Source: Clostridium caldaquaticum
Lineage (GTDB): Bacteria > Bacillota > Clostridia > Clostridiales > Clostridiaceae
NCBI RefSeq assembly: GCF_023806125.1
Contig: NZ_JAMSKT010000004.1
Location: 111,631 to 175,630, forward strand
Length of the DNA stretch: 64,000 nt
Direction: 5' to 3'
Positions 27,179 to 38,104 of this stretch are shown here, piece by piece (the first letter of the stretch is position 1; each line of letters starts with the position of its first letter). The position numbers and the translations under genes were made by a program. The notes beneath the pieces were generated by a model. It ran no database searches. It saw only the letters and a list, made by a program, of their open reading frames with translations, and was not told where the DNA came from.

Positions 27179-28612
27179 TTATTTTTTCAACGCCTCTTTC
27201 ATTATCTTGCCTGCTATTGTTGCTGCAGCCTTTCCTCCTGTTCCACCTTCTTCTACAATAACAGCCACAGCTACCTGTGGATTTTCATAAGGGGCAAAAC
27301 CTATAAACCAAGAGTGTGGAACTTCATCTATTCCTGGTATATCATCATGGTCTGCGGTTCCTGTTTTACCGGCTACACTTATACCTGAAATTGCCGCTGC
27401 CTTGCCAGTTCCACTTGTTACAACTTCTCTCATGGCTTCTTTTATAATTGCTGCATTTTCCTTTGAGATTATATTCCCTATACTTTCAGGTTTAATATCT
27501 TTAACTACCTTTCCTTTATCATCTAATATCTGACTTACTATTGACGGCTTCATCATAACACCATCATTGGCAATAGTTCCTGCAGTAAGAACCATTTCCA
27601 TAGGAGTAACCAGCACTCCAGCCTGGCCTATTGCACTTTGAGCTATATTCCCTTTTTCATTGCTTTTATAAGTTGGAAACCTGCTATTTTCAATTGTTAT
27701 TCCATTAGCTGGAATATCTTTATTAAAGAAAAATTTTTCTGCAGTAGCTTTAAGCTTGTCATTTCCAAGCTCTATACCTAAACTTCCAAAGTATACATTA
27801 CTGGATTTATAAATTGCCTTATCTAAAGATATATTCCCATAGGCTGTTCCATTATAATTGCTTAAAGATTCATTTGCATTGAACACAAGCTTTCCTTCGT
27901 CCTTAAATTTTCTATCTTTTAATCCTTGTATATTCTCTAATCCACTTACAGCAGTAATTATCTTAAATACGGAACCTGGAGGATATAAACCAGCAGTAGC
28001 TCTGTTAAGTAATGGAAATTGAGATTCTGATTTTTGCAATTTTTCCCAGTTTCTGCTTAAATTATTAGGATCGAAGGAAGGCTTGGATACCATAGCTAAA
28101 ATTTCTCCTGTTTTAGGATTTAATGCTACGACAGCTCCTCTTTCAATGCCAAGAAGCTCATAAGCAAGCTTTTGCACATCAGAATCAAGAGTTGTTTTTA
28201 TACTTTTTCCTACTCTCTCTTCTTTTTTATCCTTGCTTTTTATAAGGCTAGATAAATCTATTCCGCCAAGCCCCATAAGCTCCGCGTCATATTTTCTTTC
28301 AAGACCTGTCAAACCATATTTTTCATCGATATACCCTAAAGCATGGGCAAAAACTTCTCCTGCAGTATAAACCCTCTTTTGAGTTTCTGCATTTACTCTC
28401 TCGCTTTTAGTAAGAGCTGTCATATTTCTATCATAAATTGTTCCTCTTAACACTTCATTTCTTATAACCAAAAGCCTTCTATTATAAGGACTTTTAGCTA
28501 CCGCATCCGCCTTATATAAAATAAAATAGGCTATATATGACATAATCACAACAAAGCACAATAAAAATACTACAAATACCTTTTTTATGTTAGTTGAAAT
28601 ATCTCTCTCCAT
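27179..28612 (-). CDS. Class B penicillin-binding protein (transpeptidase)
   Basis: Cross-links peptidoglycan outside the membrane. One N-terminal membrane anchor (about 10-32) is followed by a dimerisation region and the transpeptidase domain with SVFK (SxxK), SSN (SxN) and AGKTGTADHD (KTG). Start placed at ATG 28612 (MERDISTNIKK) with AAGGAG upstream; a TTG at 28648 would overlap the previous gene. It directly follows the FtsW/RodA-type gene, and SEDS proteins work with class B PBPs as a polymerase-transpeptidase pair. About 478 residues, shorter than division PBPs with PASTA domains. Confidence 0.93.
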   Translation of the reverse strand: MERDISTNIKKVFVVFLLCFVVIMSYIAYFILYKADAVAKSPYNRRLLVIRNEVLRGTIYDRNMTALTKSERVNAETQKRVYTAGEVFAHALGYIDEKYGLTGLERKYDAELMGLGGIDLSSLIKSKDKKEERVGKSIKTTLDSDVQKLAYELLGIERGAVVALNPKTGEILAMVSKPSFDPNNLSRNWEKLQKSESQFPLLNRATAGLYPPGSVFKIITAVSGLENIQGLKDRKFKDEGKLVFNANESLSNYNGTAYGNISLDKAIYKSSNVYFGSLGIELGNDKLKATAEKFFFNKDIPANGITIENSRFPTYKSNEKGNIAQSAIGQAGVLVTPMEMVLTAGTIANDGVMMKPSIVSQILDDKGKVVKDIKPESIGNIISKENAAIIKEAMREVVTSGTGKAAAISGISVAGKTGTADHDDIPGIDEVPHSWFIGFAPYENPQVAVAVIVEEGGTGGKAAATIAGKIMKEALKK

Positions 28613-28616
28613 AACC

Positions 28617-29828
28617 CTAACTCTCTCCTTCCGATATCTTCTGTACAACTCCTAGAGAGCAAAAGGTAATAAGCATAGAGGTTCCTCCTTGACTTATAAG
28701 AGGCAGTGTAATACCTGTAAGAGGAACTAAATTTATAACCCCTCCAAGTATTACCAATGCTTGAGAAGCAAGAATGGCACTGTATCCTACTGCAACTAAT
28801 CTAGAGAAATTATCCTGAACATAAACTGCTGCTCTCATGCATCTATAAAAGAGAAGAAAGTAAATTATTATTATGCCAAGACCTGCAATTATTCCTAATT
28901 CTTCACAGATTACCGTGAAAATAAAGTCTGATATGCTTACCGGAACATAATTAGGATATCCAAAGCCAAGACCTCTCCCAAATAGTCCTCCCCAAGCTAT
29001 GGCAATAAGAGATTGAACTATCTGATGTCCGTCGCCTGTAGGGTCAGCCCACGGATTCTGCCAAATATCTACCCTTACCCTTACATGACCGAAAAGCTTA
29101 TAGCTTATATAACCTCCAATTATAAAAAGACCTAAGCAGGTTATAACATATTTAAATTTTGAAGTAGCTATATAAAGTATAGTTACAGAAAGGGCAAAAA
29201 CAATAAGTGCTGTACCCAAATCTCTTTGAAGAACCATAAAGCCAAGACAAACCATAACCACTATGGCAGGCTCTATTAAAGCTTTGAAATCTTCATAATC
29301 CTTTAAAGCAGCAGCAAGATAAGCAACTAAAAAAAGCTTTCCAAATTCCGAGGGCTGAAAACTGAAACCTCCTACTCTGACCCAATTTTTTGCTCCAAAT
29401 TCTACTTTACCAAACAGCAAAGCCATTGACATAAATATTATAGTAAAAACAAGATAAACATACTTATATCTTTGAAAACTTTTTAAATCTGGAAACAAAA
29501 CTATAATAACTATAAAGGCTGAAACGCCTAGAGCAAACCACATTACCTGCCTTAAAGCCAGCATGTAATTTATTCTATAAATGAAAGTTAAACCTATAAC
29601 AGATAAAACACTGGCAAGTATTAGTATATACTTATCTCCATCAGGGTAAAATCGTCTAATAATAAATTGTGAGTAGGAAATCAAAACTATTATAATTCCT
29701 GCCACAAGCAAAGCCCCTTTATCAAAGGGCTGCTTAAGCAGTGCAAGATTTGCAAAGCTTATTATACAAAGCAAATAAGTGTATTTTATTAACTTTTTTT
29801 CATCTCTTATACTATCCACTAGCTTCAC
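28617..29828 (-). CDS. SEDS glycosyltransferase (FtsW/RodA/SpoVE family)
   Basis: Peptidoglycan polymerase with about ten membrane helices, 403 residues. Seen: FGAKNWVRVGGFSFQPSEFGK, DLGTALIVFALSVTILY, and the C-terminal VPLTGITLPLISQGGTSML, all typical of SEDS proteins. Its partner is probably the class B PBP encoded immediately downstream. Context does not settle whether the pair serves division, elongation or sporulation. It starts 1 nt after the FHA gene. Confidence 0.93.
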   Translation of the reverse strand: MKLVDSIRDEKKLIKYTYLLCIISFANLALLKQPFDKGALLVAGIIIVLISYSQFIIRRFYPDGDKYILILASVLSVIGLTFIYRINYMLALRQVMWFALGVSAFIVIIVLFPDLKSFQRYKYVYLVFTIIFMSMALLFGKVEFGAKNWVRVGGFSFQPSEFGKLFLVAYLAAALKDYEDFKALIEPAIVVMVCLGFMVLQRDLGTALIVFALSVTILYIATSKFKYVITCLGLFIIGGYISYKLFGHVRVRVDIWQNPWADPTGDGHQIVQSLIAIAWGGLFGRGLGFGYPNYVPVSISDFIFTVICEELGIIAGLGIIIIYFLLFYRCMRAAVYVQDNFSRLVAVGYSAILASQALVILGGVINLVPLTGITLPLISQGGTSMLITFCSLGVVQKISEGES

Positions 29829-30263
29829 CTATCCTATAACCTTAAATAGTGCGCTGCCTATTTCTATTTCATCGCCGATTTTTAATATAGCTCTGCCATC
29901 TAATCTCTTGTCATTCAATTTGGTGCCGTTTGTACTGCCTAAATCCTCTAGCATATAGTCTGTATTTTTAAGAAATATTCTAGCATGATTTCCAGAAACA
30001 AACTGATCCTCCAGTATTAAATTATTAGTATTTTTTCTCCCTATGGTAAGTTCACCCTTAACAGGAATAATTACTCCTTCTTTTAAATGATGGTTTTCTC
30101 CTGGTTCTATAACTTCAAGACCAAAGGATTTCTTTTTTACAGGCCTTCTCCTGCCTCCACTTTTAATATCCTTATACATTATTCTAAGAGCCAAAAATAT
30201 AATTATATAAATTATACCTATTATGGCAAATCTAAAAATGGTGGTCAACTTACTAAAGTCCAA
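29829..30263 (-). CDS. Membrane-anchored FHA domain protein
   Basis: 144 residues: one N-terminal membrane helix (about 10-28), a basic linker (GGRRRPVKKK), then a forkhead-associated domain (about 62-144) with GRKNTNNLILEDQFVSGNHA and LEDLGSTNGTKLND. FHA domains bind phosphothreonine, usually made by a PASTA Ser/Thr kinase. It is first in an FHA-SEDS-PBP operon, so it may link cell-wall synthesis to kinase signalling; this is inferred from context. Confidence 0.9.
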   Translation of the reverse strand: MDFSKLTTIFRFAIIGIIYIIIFLALRIMYKDIKSGGRRRPVKKKSFGLEVIEPGENHHLKEGVIIPVKGELTIGRKNTNNLILEDQFVSGNHARIFLKNTDYMLEDLGSTNGTKLNDKRLDGRAILKIGDEIEIGSALFKVIG

Positions 30264-30378
30264 TTAACTCCACTACCCTTCCTTATAGTCTCAATATGTT
30301 TCAAAATACTGCTGAAAGGAGCATAACATTTTAACAGGCACATTTCAACATTATTTTAAAACATAACTTAAAGCTTAA

Positions 30379-30407
30379 AGACTAGCATAATAATGATATG
30401 CTAGTCT
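30379..30407 (-). terminator. Hairpin after uvrA (probable terminator)
   Basis: AGACTAGCATA, 7-nt loop, TATGCTAGTCT, 11 bp perfect. The following tract is only moderately U-rich, so efficiency is uncertain. Confidence 0.6.
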
Positions 30408-30418
30408 GACTAAAAATA

Positions 30419-33241
30419 TTATAACATTTTTTTTAGATATTGTCCTGTGTAAGAAGCTTTTACCTTAGCAATTTCCTCCGGAGTGCCTGCTGCAAGTACA
30501 GTTCCTCCCTTTTCTCCCCCTTCAGGACCTAAATCAATAAGATAATCTGCACACTTTATTACATCAAGATTGTGCTCAATAACAACTACAGTATTCCCTG
30601 ATTCCACAAGCCTTTGAATTATTTTTATAAGCCTGCTTACATCATCTATGTGAAGACCTGTAGTCGGCTCATCCAAAATATAAAGAGTTTTTCCTGTGCT
30701 TCTCTTTGAAAGTTCGTAAGCAAGTTTAATTCTTTGAGCCTCTCCTCCCGATAACTGAGTAGAAGGCTGGCCAAGCCTTATATAACCAAGCCCCACGTCC
30801 ATAAGAGTTTGAAGCTTATTTTTTATTCTAGGAAGATTTTCAAAAAACTTTATAGCTTCCTCTACCGTCATGTTTAATACATCATCTATATTTTTACCCT
30901 TATATTTTACTTCAAGAGTTTCTCTGTTATATCTCTTTCCTTTACATACCTCGCAAGGTACGTAAACATCGGATAAAAACTGCATTTCAATTTTAATAAT
31001 ACCATCCCCGCTGCAGGCCTCGCATCTTCCGCCTTTAACATTAAAACTGAAGCGACCTGCTTTATACCCTCTCATTCTAGCTTCTGAAGTTGTTGCAAAA
31101 ACTTCTCTTATAAGATCAAAGGTTCCAGTGTAGGTAGCAGGATTGGAACGAGGTGTTCTTCCAATTGGGCTTTGGTCTATGTCTATAATTTTATCTATAT
31201 TTTCAACACCGAGTATATCCTTATGCTTTCCTGGCATAGCCTTTGCATTATTAAGCTTTTTATTTAAGCCCTTATAAAGTATTTCATTAACAAGAGTACT
31301 CTTTCCTGAGCCAGACACACCAGTTACTGCTGTAAATACTCCAAGAGGAAAATTAACATTTACATTCTTAAGATTGTTCTCCTTTGCTCCTATAACTGAA
31401 ATATAATTACCATTTAGTTTTCTTCTTTCACTTGGTACTTCTATAACCTTTTTGCCACTAAGATATTGACCTGTAATAGATGCTTCACATTTGGCAATTT
31501 CCTCAAGAGTTCCCATGGCTACAACCTGCCCGCCATGCTCTCCTGCTCCAGGACCTATATCTACAATGCAGTCTGCCGCCCTCATAGTATCTTCATCATG
31601 CTCAACAACTATAAGAGTATTTCCTAAATCTCTAAGATGCTTTAAAGTAGATATAAGCTTGTCGTTATCCCGTTGGTGAAGTCCTATGCTGGGCTCATCT
31701 AAAATATATAATACTCCTACAAGGCTTGAACCTATCTGTGTAGCAAGTCTGATTCTTTGTGCTTCTCCACCGGACAAAGTTCCTGCATTTCTCCAAAGAT
31801 TTAAATAGTCTAAACCTACATCAACCAGAAACTTTAATCTGCTTTTTATTTCCTTTAAAATCTGACTGCTTATCATTGTATCTTTTTCTGAAAGCTGCAG
31901 ATTTTCAATATAATCAAGCTCCTCCTGTATAGGCATAAGACAAAACTCATGTATATTCTTATCCCCAACAGTTACCGCAAGAGTTTCCGGCTTAAGCCTT
32001 GCACCCTTACACTTAGGACAAGGCGAATCGCTCATGTAACCTTCAATCTCTGTCTTTATATAATCAGAATTGCTCTCCATATACCTTCTCTTAAGGCTGT
32101 TTATAACTCCTTCAAAAGCATGGTTAAACTCTCCTGTTCCAGTTTCTCTTTCATATCTTACTTTTATCTTTTGTCCATTCAATCCATAAAGAAGTATCTT
32201 TTTTATATCAGCTGACAGCTCCTGCCATGGTGTATCAAGTCTGAATTCATACTCCCTTGCAAGAGCCTTTAATACACTGTAGGTCCAGGAATCATCCTTA
32301 CCGCTGGTACCACTCCAAGGTAAAATTGCTCCTTCTGCCAAGCTTTTAGTCTTATCTGGAACTACTAAATCTTCATCTATTTCCATTAAAGTACCAAGAC
32401 CGTCACAGGTATCACATTTACCAAAGGGAGAGTTAAAAGAAAACATTCTTGGAGCAAGTTCTTCTATACTGATTCCGCAGTCTGCACAGGCAAACTTTTC
32501 ACTAAAAAGCATATCTTCTCCATCAACCACATTTACTATAACCAATCCCTCTGCCAGTCTCAATGCTGTTTCCAAAGAATCAGTCAATCTGCTGCCTATA
32601 TCATTCTTTACCATAAGTCTGTCAATTACAGCTTCAATATTATGCTTCTTAGTTTTTTCAAGCTTAACTTCCTCTTCAGTAAGCTCAACTATCTCTCCAT
32701 CTATTCTAGCTCTAACAAAACCTTCTTTTTTTATGTTTTCTAAAACCTTTGTATGTTCTCCCTTTCTTCCTCTTATAACAGGAGCAAGAATCTGAATTTT
32801 GGTTCTCTCAGGCATCTCCATAATTTTATCAACCATCTGGTCAATAGTCTGCTGTTTAATCTCCTTGCCACACTTTGGACAATGCGGAATTCCTATTCTG
32901 GCATACAAAAGCCTTAAATAGTCGTAAATCTCAGTTACTGTTCCAACTGTAGAACGGGGATTTCTGCTTGTAGTCTTCTGGTCTATAGATATAGCAGGAG
33001 ACAATCCTTCAATATACTCCACATCCGGCTTATTCATCTGACCCAAAAACTGCCTTGCATAAGCAGACAAAGACTCCACATACCTTCTCTGACCCTCTGC
33101 ATAAAGAGTATCAAAAGCCAGGGAAGATTTTCCGGACCCAGAAAGCCCGGTAAAAACAACAAACTTATCTCTAGGAATCTCCAGATCCACATTTTTTAAA
33201 TTGTGAACCTTCGCACCTTTTATTATTATCTTATCCTTCAT
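30419..33241 (-). CDS. uvrA: UvrABC system protein A
   Basis: Damage-recognition ATPase of nucleotide excision repair, 940 residues, two ABC modules. The first Walker A is [14 protein letters not shown] (about 31-44) and the second [16 protein letters not shown] signatures [12 protein letters not shown] and [12 protein letters not shown] are present, as are zinc-binding CPKC, CADC/CDTC and CEAC/CEVC pairs. It lies 17 nt after uvrB; both are under the promoter and LexA box at 35266-35316. Confidence 0.98.
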   Translation of the reverse strand: MKDKIIIKGAKVHNLKNVDLEIPRDKFVVFTGLSGSGKSSLAFDTLYAEGQRRYVESLSAYARQFLGQMNKPDVEYIEGLSPAISIDQKTTSRNPRSTVGTVTEIYDYLRLLYARIGIPHCPKCGKEIKQQTIDQMVDKIMEMPERTKIQILAPVIRGRKGEHTKVLENIKKEGFVRARIDGEIVELTEEEVKLEKTKKHNIEAVIDRLMVKNDIGSRLTDSLETALRLAEGLVIVNVVDGEDMLFSEKFACADCGISIEELAPRMFSFNSPFGKCDTCDGLGTLMEIDEDLVVPDKTKSLAEGAILPWSGTSGKDDSWTYSVLKALAREYEFRLDTPWQELSADIKKILLYGLNGQKIKVRYERETGTGEFNHAFEGVINSLKRRYMESNSDYIKTEIEGYMSDSPCPKCKGARLKPETLAVTVGDKNIHEFCLMPIQEELDYIENLQLSEKDTMISSQILKEIKSRLKFLVDVGLDYLNLWRNAGTLSGGEAQRIRLATQIGSSLVGVLYILDEPSIGLHQRDNDKLISTLKHLRDLGNTLIVVEHDEDTMRAADCIVDIGPGAGEHGGQVVAMGTLEEIAKCEASITGQYLSGKKVIEVPSERRKLNGNYISVIGAKENNLKNVNVNFPLGVFTAVTGVSGSGKSTLVNEILYKGLNKKLNNAKAMPGKHKDILGVENIDKIIDIDQSPIGRTPRSNPATYTGTFDLIREVFATTSEARMRGYKAGRFSFNVKGGRCEACSGDGIIKIEMQFLSDVYVPCEVCKGKRYNRETLEVKYKGKNIDDVLNMTVEEAIKFFENLPRIKNKLQTLMDVGLGYIRLGQPSTQLSGGEAQRIKLAYELSKRSTGKTLYILDEPTTGLHIDDVSRLIKIIQRLVESGNTVVVIEHNLDVIKCADYLIDLGPEGGEKGGTVLAAGTPEEIAKVKASYTGQYLKKML

Positions 33242-33258
33242 TTAACCCTCCATATATC

Positions 33259-35244
33259 CTACTTTTTAGTCTTTTGTTTCTTAAGCTTAAATATCATATC
33301 TCTAAGCTGTGCTGCTCTTTCAAACTGCAGATCCTTAGCCGCCTGACTCATCTCAAGCTCATATTGCTCTATAAGCCTATCTATATTTTCATTATTAGCC
33401 TGAACCGCTTCTTCTAAACTTCCATAATGAGCTTCCTCTTCGGCTACCTTTGTAGCTTCTATAATTTCTCTTATATCTTTAATAACAGTCTTAGGCACAA
33501 TACCATGCTTCTCATTATACTCCATCTGTATTTTTCTTCTTCTGTTTGTTTCACTAATTGCTCTCTCCATAGAATTAGTTATAACATCAGCATACATAAT
33601 AACCTTGCTTTCAGAATTTCTAGCCGCCCTGCCTATAGTCTGAATAAGTGAAGTTTCAGACCTTAAAAAACCTTCCTTATCAGCATCAAGAATTGCTACC
33701 AGCGCAACCTCCGGAATATCCAATCCTTCTCTTAAAAGATTTATCCCAACAAGCACATCAAACTCGCCTTTTCTCAAATCTCTTATAATCTTCATTCTCT
33801 CAATGGTGTCTATATCAGAGTGAAGATAATTAACCTTTATTCCCATCTCTTTGAAATACTTAGTCAAATCCTCTGCCATTTTCTTTGTAAGAGTGGTTAT
33901 AAGAGCTCTGAAACCTCTATTAATTGTATCCTTAATATTTGCATACAAATCATCAATCTGTCCTTTAACAGGCTTTATTATAATTTCCGGGTCTAAAAGA
34001 CCAGTTGGCCTTATAATCTGCTCTGCAACATTTGTTGAATGCTCAAGTTCATAAGGACCTGGGGTTGCACTAACAAACACTACAGTATTCATCTTTTTCT
34101 CAAGCTCCTCAAACTTAAGCGGTCTATTATCATAAGCACTAGGAAGCCTGAAGCCATATTCAACCAAAGTATTCTTTCTGGATCTATCACCAGCATACAT
34201 AGCCCTTGTCTGCGGCAGCGTAACGTGGCTTTCGTCTATAAACATAAGAAAATCCTCTGGAAAATAATCTAGCAAAGTCTGTGGAGGTGTTCCTGGTGCT
34301 CTTCCGTCTAATATTCTTGAATAGTTTTCTATTCCGCTGCAATATCCAACTTCCCTTATCATCTCTATATCAAAATTTGTCCTCTGCTTTAATCTTTGAG
34401 CCTCTAAAAGCTTATCCTGTGCTGTAAGCTCCTTAAGCCTCTCCTCAAGCTCCTCCTCAATCTTCTTAATTGCTATTTCCAGTTTTTCATAAGAAGTAGC
34501 AAAGTGAGAAGCTGGAAATATTGATATATGATTTCTAACACCTAAAATTTCTCCAGTTAATACGTCAAATTCTCTTATTCTATCTATCTCATCACCAAAA
34601 AACTCTACTCTTACAGCCTTATTAGTAGAACCTGCGGGATAAATATCTAACACATCGCCTCTTACTCTGAAGGTACCTCTCACAAAGTTAATTTCGTTTC
34701 TTTCATACTGTATTTCTATAAGCTTTTTTATTACATCATCTCTATCCTTCTGCATACCTTCTCTTAAAGATATTGTAAGGTTTTTATATTCTTCCGGATT
34801 TCCTAAGCCATAAATGCAGGACACAGAAGCTACTATAATAACATCTCTTCTTTCAAAAAGTGCAGCTGTGGCTGAGTGTCTAAGCTTATCAATTTCATCA
34901 TTTATAGAAGCATCCTTTTCAATATAAGTATCCGTCTGAGGAACATAAGCCTCCGGCTGATAATAATCATAGTAGGAAACAAAGTACTCTACACAGCTGT
35001 CAGGAAAAAACTCTCTAAACTCAGAGCAAAGCTGAGCTGCAAGAGTTTTATTGTGAGCTAAAACCAAAGCAGGTCTTTGAACTCTTTCTATTATATTAGC
35101 CATAGTAAATGTTTTTCCAGAACCAGTTACACCGAGCAGAGTCTGAAATCTTTCACCATTATTTATTCCATTCACAATGCTTTCTATTGCCTGAGGCTGA
35201 TCTCCAGTAGGCTTAAACTTGGAACTTATCTTAAATCTATTCAT
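33259..35244 (-). CDS. uvrB: UvrABC system protein B
   Basis: Helicase-like core of excision repair, 661 residues. Walker [14 protein letters not shown], the beta-hairpin region [16 protein letters not shown]-type [11 protein letters not shown], helicase motifs [15 protein letters not shown] and QTIGRAARN, and a C-terminal UVR motif ([11 protein letters not shown]) that binds UvrC. First gene of uvrBA. A perfect sigma-A-like promoter with a LexA palindrome just after the start point indicates SOS control. Confidence 0.98.
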   Translation of the reverse strand: MNRFKISSKFKPTGDQPQAIESIVNGINNGERFQTLLGVTGSGKTFTMANIIERVQRPALVLAHNKTLAAQLCSEFREFFPDSCVEYFVSYYDYYQPEAYVPQTDTYIEKDASINDEIDKLRHSATAALFERRDVIIVASVSCIYGLGNPEEYKNLTISLREGMQKDRDDVIKKLIEIQYERNEINFVRGTFRVRGDVLDIYPAGSTNKAVRVEFFGDEIDRIREFDVLTGEILGVRNHISIFPASHFATSYEKLEIAIKKIEEELEERLKELTAQDKLLEAQRLKQRTNFDIEMIREVGYCSGIENYSRILDGRAPGTPPQTLLDYFPEDFLMFIDESHVTLPQTRAMYAGDRSRKNTLVEYGFRLPSAYDNRPLKFEELEKKMNTVVFVSATPGPYELEHSTNVAEQIIRPTGLLDPEIIIKPVKGQIDDLYANIKDTINRGFRALITTLTKKMAEDLTKYFKEMGIKVNYLHSDIDTIERMKIIRDLRKGEFDVLVGINLLREGLDIPEVALVAILDADKEGFLRSETSLIQTIGRAARNSESKVIMYADVITNSMERAISETNRRRKIQMEYNEKHGIVPKTVIKDIREIIEATKVAEEEAHYGSLEEAVQANNENIDRLIEQYELEMSQAAKDLQFERAAQLRDMIFKLKKQKTKK

Positions 35245-35265
35245 GAATCATCAACTCCAAAATAC

Positions 35266-35277
35266 GAACATTTGTTC
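35266..35277. promoter_or_regulatory. LexA (SOS) box of uvrBA
   Basis: GAACATTTGTTC, preceded by C on the plus strand (CGAACATTTGTTC), matches the Firmicute SOS box GAAC-N4-GTTC. It lies at about +4 to +15 relative to the predicted start. Confidence 0.85.
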
Positions 35278-35287
35278 AATAATTATT

Positions 35288-35316
35288 ATTGTATACTTTT
35301 ATACTATCACTGTCAA
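35288..35316 (-). promoter_or_regulatory. Sigma-A promoter of uvrBA
   Basis: TTGACA (35311-35316), 17-nt spacer, TACAAT (35288-35293) on the minus strand; predicted start near 35281. Confidence 0.85.
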
Positions 35317-35363
35317 CAATTATAACAAAACTTACAATTGGGTATTAACCCCATAAATTCATT

Positions 35364-35392
35364 AGCAAAAAAACGCAGAAATTTCTGCGTTT
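35364..35392 (-). terminator. Terminator overlapping the PDZ gene stop
   Basis: AAACGCAGAAATTTCTGCGTTT palindrome (given here in two halves: AAACGCAGAAA and TTTCTGCGTTT) followed by a run of U on the minus strand. It ends the PDZ-protein unit ahead of uvrB. Confidence 0.85.
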
Positions 35393-36725
35393 ACTCCTCA
35401 TCATTATCATCTTTATTCTTCATCTTATCAAGTATCTCTCTAAACTTATTATCATCATAACGAATCACCATACTGTCTCCTGGCATTTCCTTCGGTACAA
35501 AAACTATCCCAAGCTTTTTATCCCTAGACATCCTGTTATAGCTTACCTCATGAATCTTTCCTAAACCTCTTTTAAGCTTAAAGCTTATGTAATTGAAGCT
35601 TTCCTTTGGAACAGTTAGTATATCCTGCTCGTTTGTAATCTTTTTATCATTAACTTCTAGAAGCAAATCTCCGCTTTTTATTCCCATTTCATAAGCTGGA
35701 GAATTGGGAGCTACCTCAAGAACCATTATTCCTTCCTCGCTGCTCATATACTTAGGCTTTCCTTTTACTTCCATAATTCTTTGTACATTTAACATAAGTT
35801 CATGAGCTACAGGAGCAAATACAATGAGAAAAAGCTTATACATATATCCTAAATAGGATAGCTGGGAAAATGCAAATAATACTGAACTAAATATAAAAAG
35901 TGCTGCAGCAGATTGTATTACTTTTTCCTCTCTGTTCTTTGTGAAAGTAACAGTGCTATAACCAATAATTCCAAAGTAAGCAAAAAGGCTTACTGCGGCA
36001 CCTTTTGCCATAGTCAAAATAGGAGAAGTTCCTAAAATAGGCCACCAGTCAGGTGTTGCAATTGTTTCCGTAAATCCTAAATTACCTGCATCGTTTACTA
36101 TAAAAAACAAGGCTATAGGAAGTACCCAATTTCTTCTAAAAGCAAATCCTCCTATTATCTTATTATCTCTATTTGTAAATACAGGTATAGAACCCCTCTT
36201 ACCATCTATTATAACCAAAATACCTTCAATAAAATGCATAACCGCAATAAAGGTCATAAGTGCCCCTATATCTATTCTTAAAATATTAACATCAGCCAAG
36301 TTTATATTATTTCCTAATAAATTTATCTTAACCCCGGCATAAACCTTAGATATTAATTCTAGAAGCAGGCTTAAAAGTCCAAGCACTGCTCCAGAATATG
36401 CAAAACATATAAATCTTGGCCTCCAGAACATGAAAAATATAGATATCAAAAACACTAAATAGATAGCAGAATTTATATCAAAGGCCACCCCTAAAAATGA
36501 CAACAGTATGCTGGATGCTGCCCCTGCAAATATACCTATTACTATTTGAGATATTGTAAGTTCAAAAGCTGAATTAAGGCTTTCACCTATAATCATTTTC
36601 TGCATTACTGTTATCTTCTTATTTTGTCTATATAATATAAAAGCTAAGAGTATGAGCATAAGCATACTGCTAGAATCTACCAGAGCATATGCAACAGCTC
36701 TTAAAGTGCTAAGTAAAATACTCAT
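35391..36725 (-). CDS. Membrane PDZ-domain protein (MinJ-like)
   Basis: 444 residues: several membrane helices over about residues 1-310, then a PDZ domain (about 335-415; EVAPNSPAYEMGIKSGDLLLEVNDKK). Position between uvrBA and ctpB matches the place of minJ (yvjD) in B. subtilis, whose product links MinCD to DivIVA at the poles and septum. Sequence alone shows only a polytopic PDZ protein, so the division role is inferred from synteny. It follows the S41 protease gene by 25 nt. Confidence 0.8.
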   Translation of the reverse strand: MSILLSTLRAVAYALVDSSSMLMLILLAFILYRQNKKITVMQKMIIGESLNSAFELTISQIVIGIFAGAASSILLSFLGVAFDINSAIYLVFLISIFFMFWRPRFICFAYSGAVLGLLSLLLELISKVYAGVKINLLGNNINLADVNILRIDIGALMTFIAVMHFIEGILVIIDGKRGSIPVFTNRDNKIIGGFAFRRNWVLPIALFFIVNDAGNLGFTETIATPDWWPILGTSPILTMAKGAAVSLFAYFGIIGYSTVTFTKNREEKVIQSAAALFIFSSVLFAFSQLSYLGYMYKLFLIVFAPVAHELMLNVQRIMEVKGKPKYMSSEEGIMVLEVAPNSPAYEMGIKSGDLLLEVNDKKITNEQDILTVPKESFNYISFKLKRGLGKIHEVSYNRMSRDKKLGIVFVPKEMPGDSMVIRYDDNKFREILDKMKNKDDNDEE

Positions 36726-36750
36726 GTAAATAAAATCTCCTCAAAATTAA

Positions 36751-37953
36751 TTATTTCATCTTCTCTCTTAATACCTCTACCGCCCTGATAAACTGTGGAT
36801 CAGTATTTCTGTTATAAGCCTTCTTTAAAAGCTCCTCCGGGTATGTAACCTGTACATCCGGAGCAATACCAGTTTTATGTATATTTTCACCATTTGGAGT
36901 GTAATATTTAGATACTGTAACCTTTAAAGCAGTACCATCTCCAGTATCTACTAAAGTTTGAACGACACCCTTGCCAAAGGTTTTTTCACCTACCAGGGTT
37001 CCTACCTTGTAGTCTCTTACTGCACCAGAAACTATTTCTGATGCACTGGCAGTTAAACCATCAATTAAAACTACAAGAGGCATTCCTTCTGCTATTCCTC
37101 CTTTAGATACATGTTTTTCTTCCTTTTTATATTTATCAACAGTTGAAACTATTACCTTTCCTTTTGAAACAAAATTTGAAACCACATCAACGCTGCTGGA
37201 TAACAACCCTCCTGGATTTTGTCTTAAATCTAAAAGAATACCTTTAGCCCCCTGCCCTTTAAGTTCCTTTAATTTTTTGCTGAAATCATCTGCAGTATGC
37301 TCATCAAACATAGAAATTTTTATGTAAGCCATGTTTCCTGGCAGCATCTCGCCACTTACAGTCTGAAGGTTTATCTTTGCTCTTTTAACTGTATATGTAT
37401 GCGTTTCTTTCTCATTTCTGCTTATTGTTACGTTAACAGTTGTACCTTCCTGTCCCTTTATCATGGAAATAGCTTTTTGATATTCCTTACCTGTAACATC
37501 TGTTCCATCAACATTCTTTATTATATCACCTGGAAGTATTCCAACCTTTCTAGCAGGAGAGTCTTCAAAAGTGCTTAAAACTACTATATCATCATCCTTT
37601 ACTTCTATCTGAAGCCCTATGCCTGAATAGCTTCCTTCTGTTTGAGTACTAAAAGCTTCAAACTCCTTTTGATTCATAAACACAGTGTAAGGATCATTTA
37701 GAGCTCCTGTCATTCCTTTTATAGCTCCTTCTAAAAGAACATTGTCGTCAATTGTACCATCATATAATTTATATATAAGATTTCTTACCTCAAATAACTT
37801 CTGAAAATTAGATACATCACCATACTGCTGTGCTCCTATAACTTTTCCATTTGGAAGCACTATAGAAAGCTTCTTAGTTCCAAAGTAAGTCAATAAATTT
37901 GTTGCTATTACCAAAGCAACAGTCCAGGCTACCCATTTCTTTTTACTCTTCAT
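36751..37953 (-). CDS. S41 C-terminal processing peptidase (CtpB-like)
   Basis: Secreted or membrane-anchored serine protease of 400 residues. N-terminal hydrophobic anchor (about 7-25), PDZ domain (about 110-180; STFEDSPARKVGILPGDIIKNVDG), then the S41 core with catalytic Ser in TASASEIVSGA and Lys in GEKTFGKGVVQT. B. subtilis CtpB (YvjB), encoded in the same neighbourhood, cleaves SpoIVFA in the sigma-K checkpoint. The same sporulation role here is not shown. It lies between the MinJ-like gene and the M23 gene. Confidence 0.92.
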   Translation of the reverse strand: MKSKKKWVAWTVALVIATNLLTYFGTKKLSIVLPNGKVIGAQQYGDVSNFQKLFEVRNLIYKLYDGTIDDNVLLEGAIKGMTGALNDPYTVFMNQKEFEAFSTQTEGSYSGIGLQIEVKDDDIVVLSTFEDSPARKVGILPGDIIKNVDGTDVTGKEYQKAISMIKGQEGTTVNVTISRNEKETHTYTVKRAKINLQTVSGEMLPGNMAYIKISMFDEHTADDFSKKLKELKGQGAKGILLDLRQNPGGLLSSSVDVVSNFVSKGKVIVSTVDKYKKEEKHVSKGGIAEGMPLVVLIDGLTASASEIVSGAVRDYKVGTLVGEKTFGKGVVQTLVDTGDGTALKVTVSKYYTPNGENIHKTGIAPDVQVTYPEELLKKAYNRNTDPQFIRAVEVLREKMK

Positions 37954-38052
37954 TCACATCTCTCCCCTCATAATCACATAGTAATCTAATTAATTTACTT
38001 AATATTTGTGCTCATCTATATATTTATATAAATCTTCCATAATTATAACACT

Positions 38053-38090
38053 AAAAAAAATAAATTTGCAAAAACATTTGCAAATTTATT
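38053..38090 (-). terminator. Terminator after the M23 gene
   Basis: Perfect 14-bp hairpin, minus strand AATAAATTTGCAAA, TGTT, and complement, followed by U6 or more. Confidence 0.85.
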
Positions 38091-38104
38091 TTTAAATATG
38101 TTAT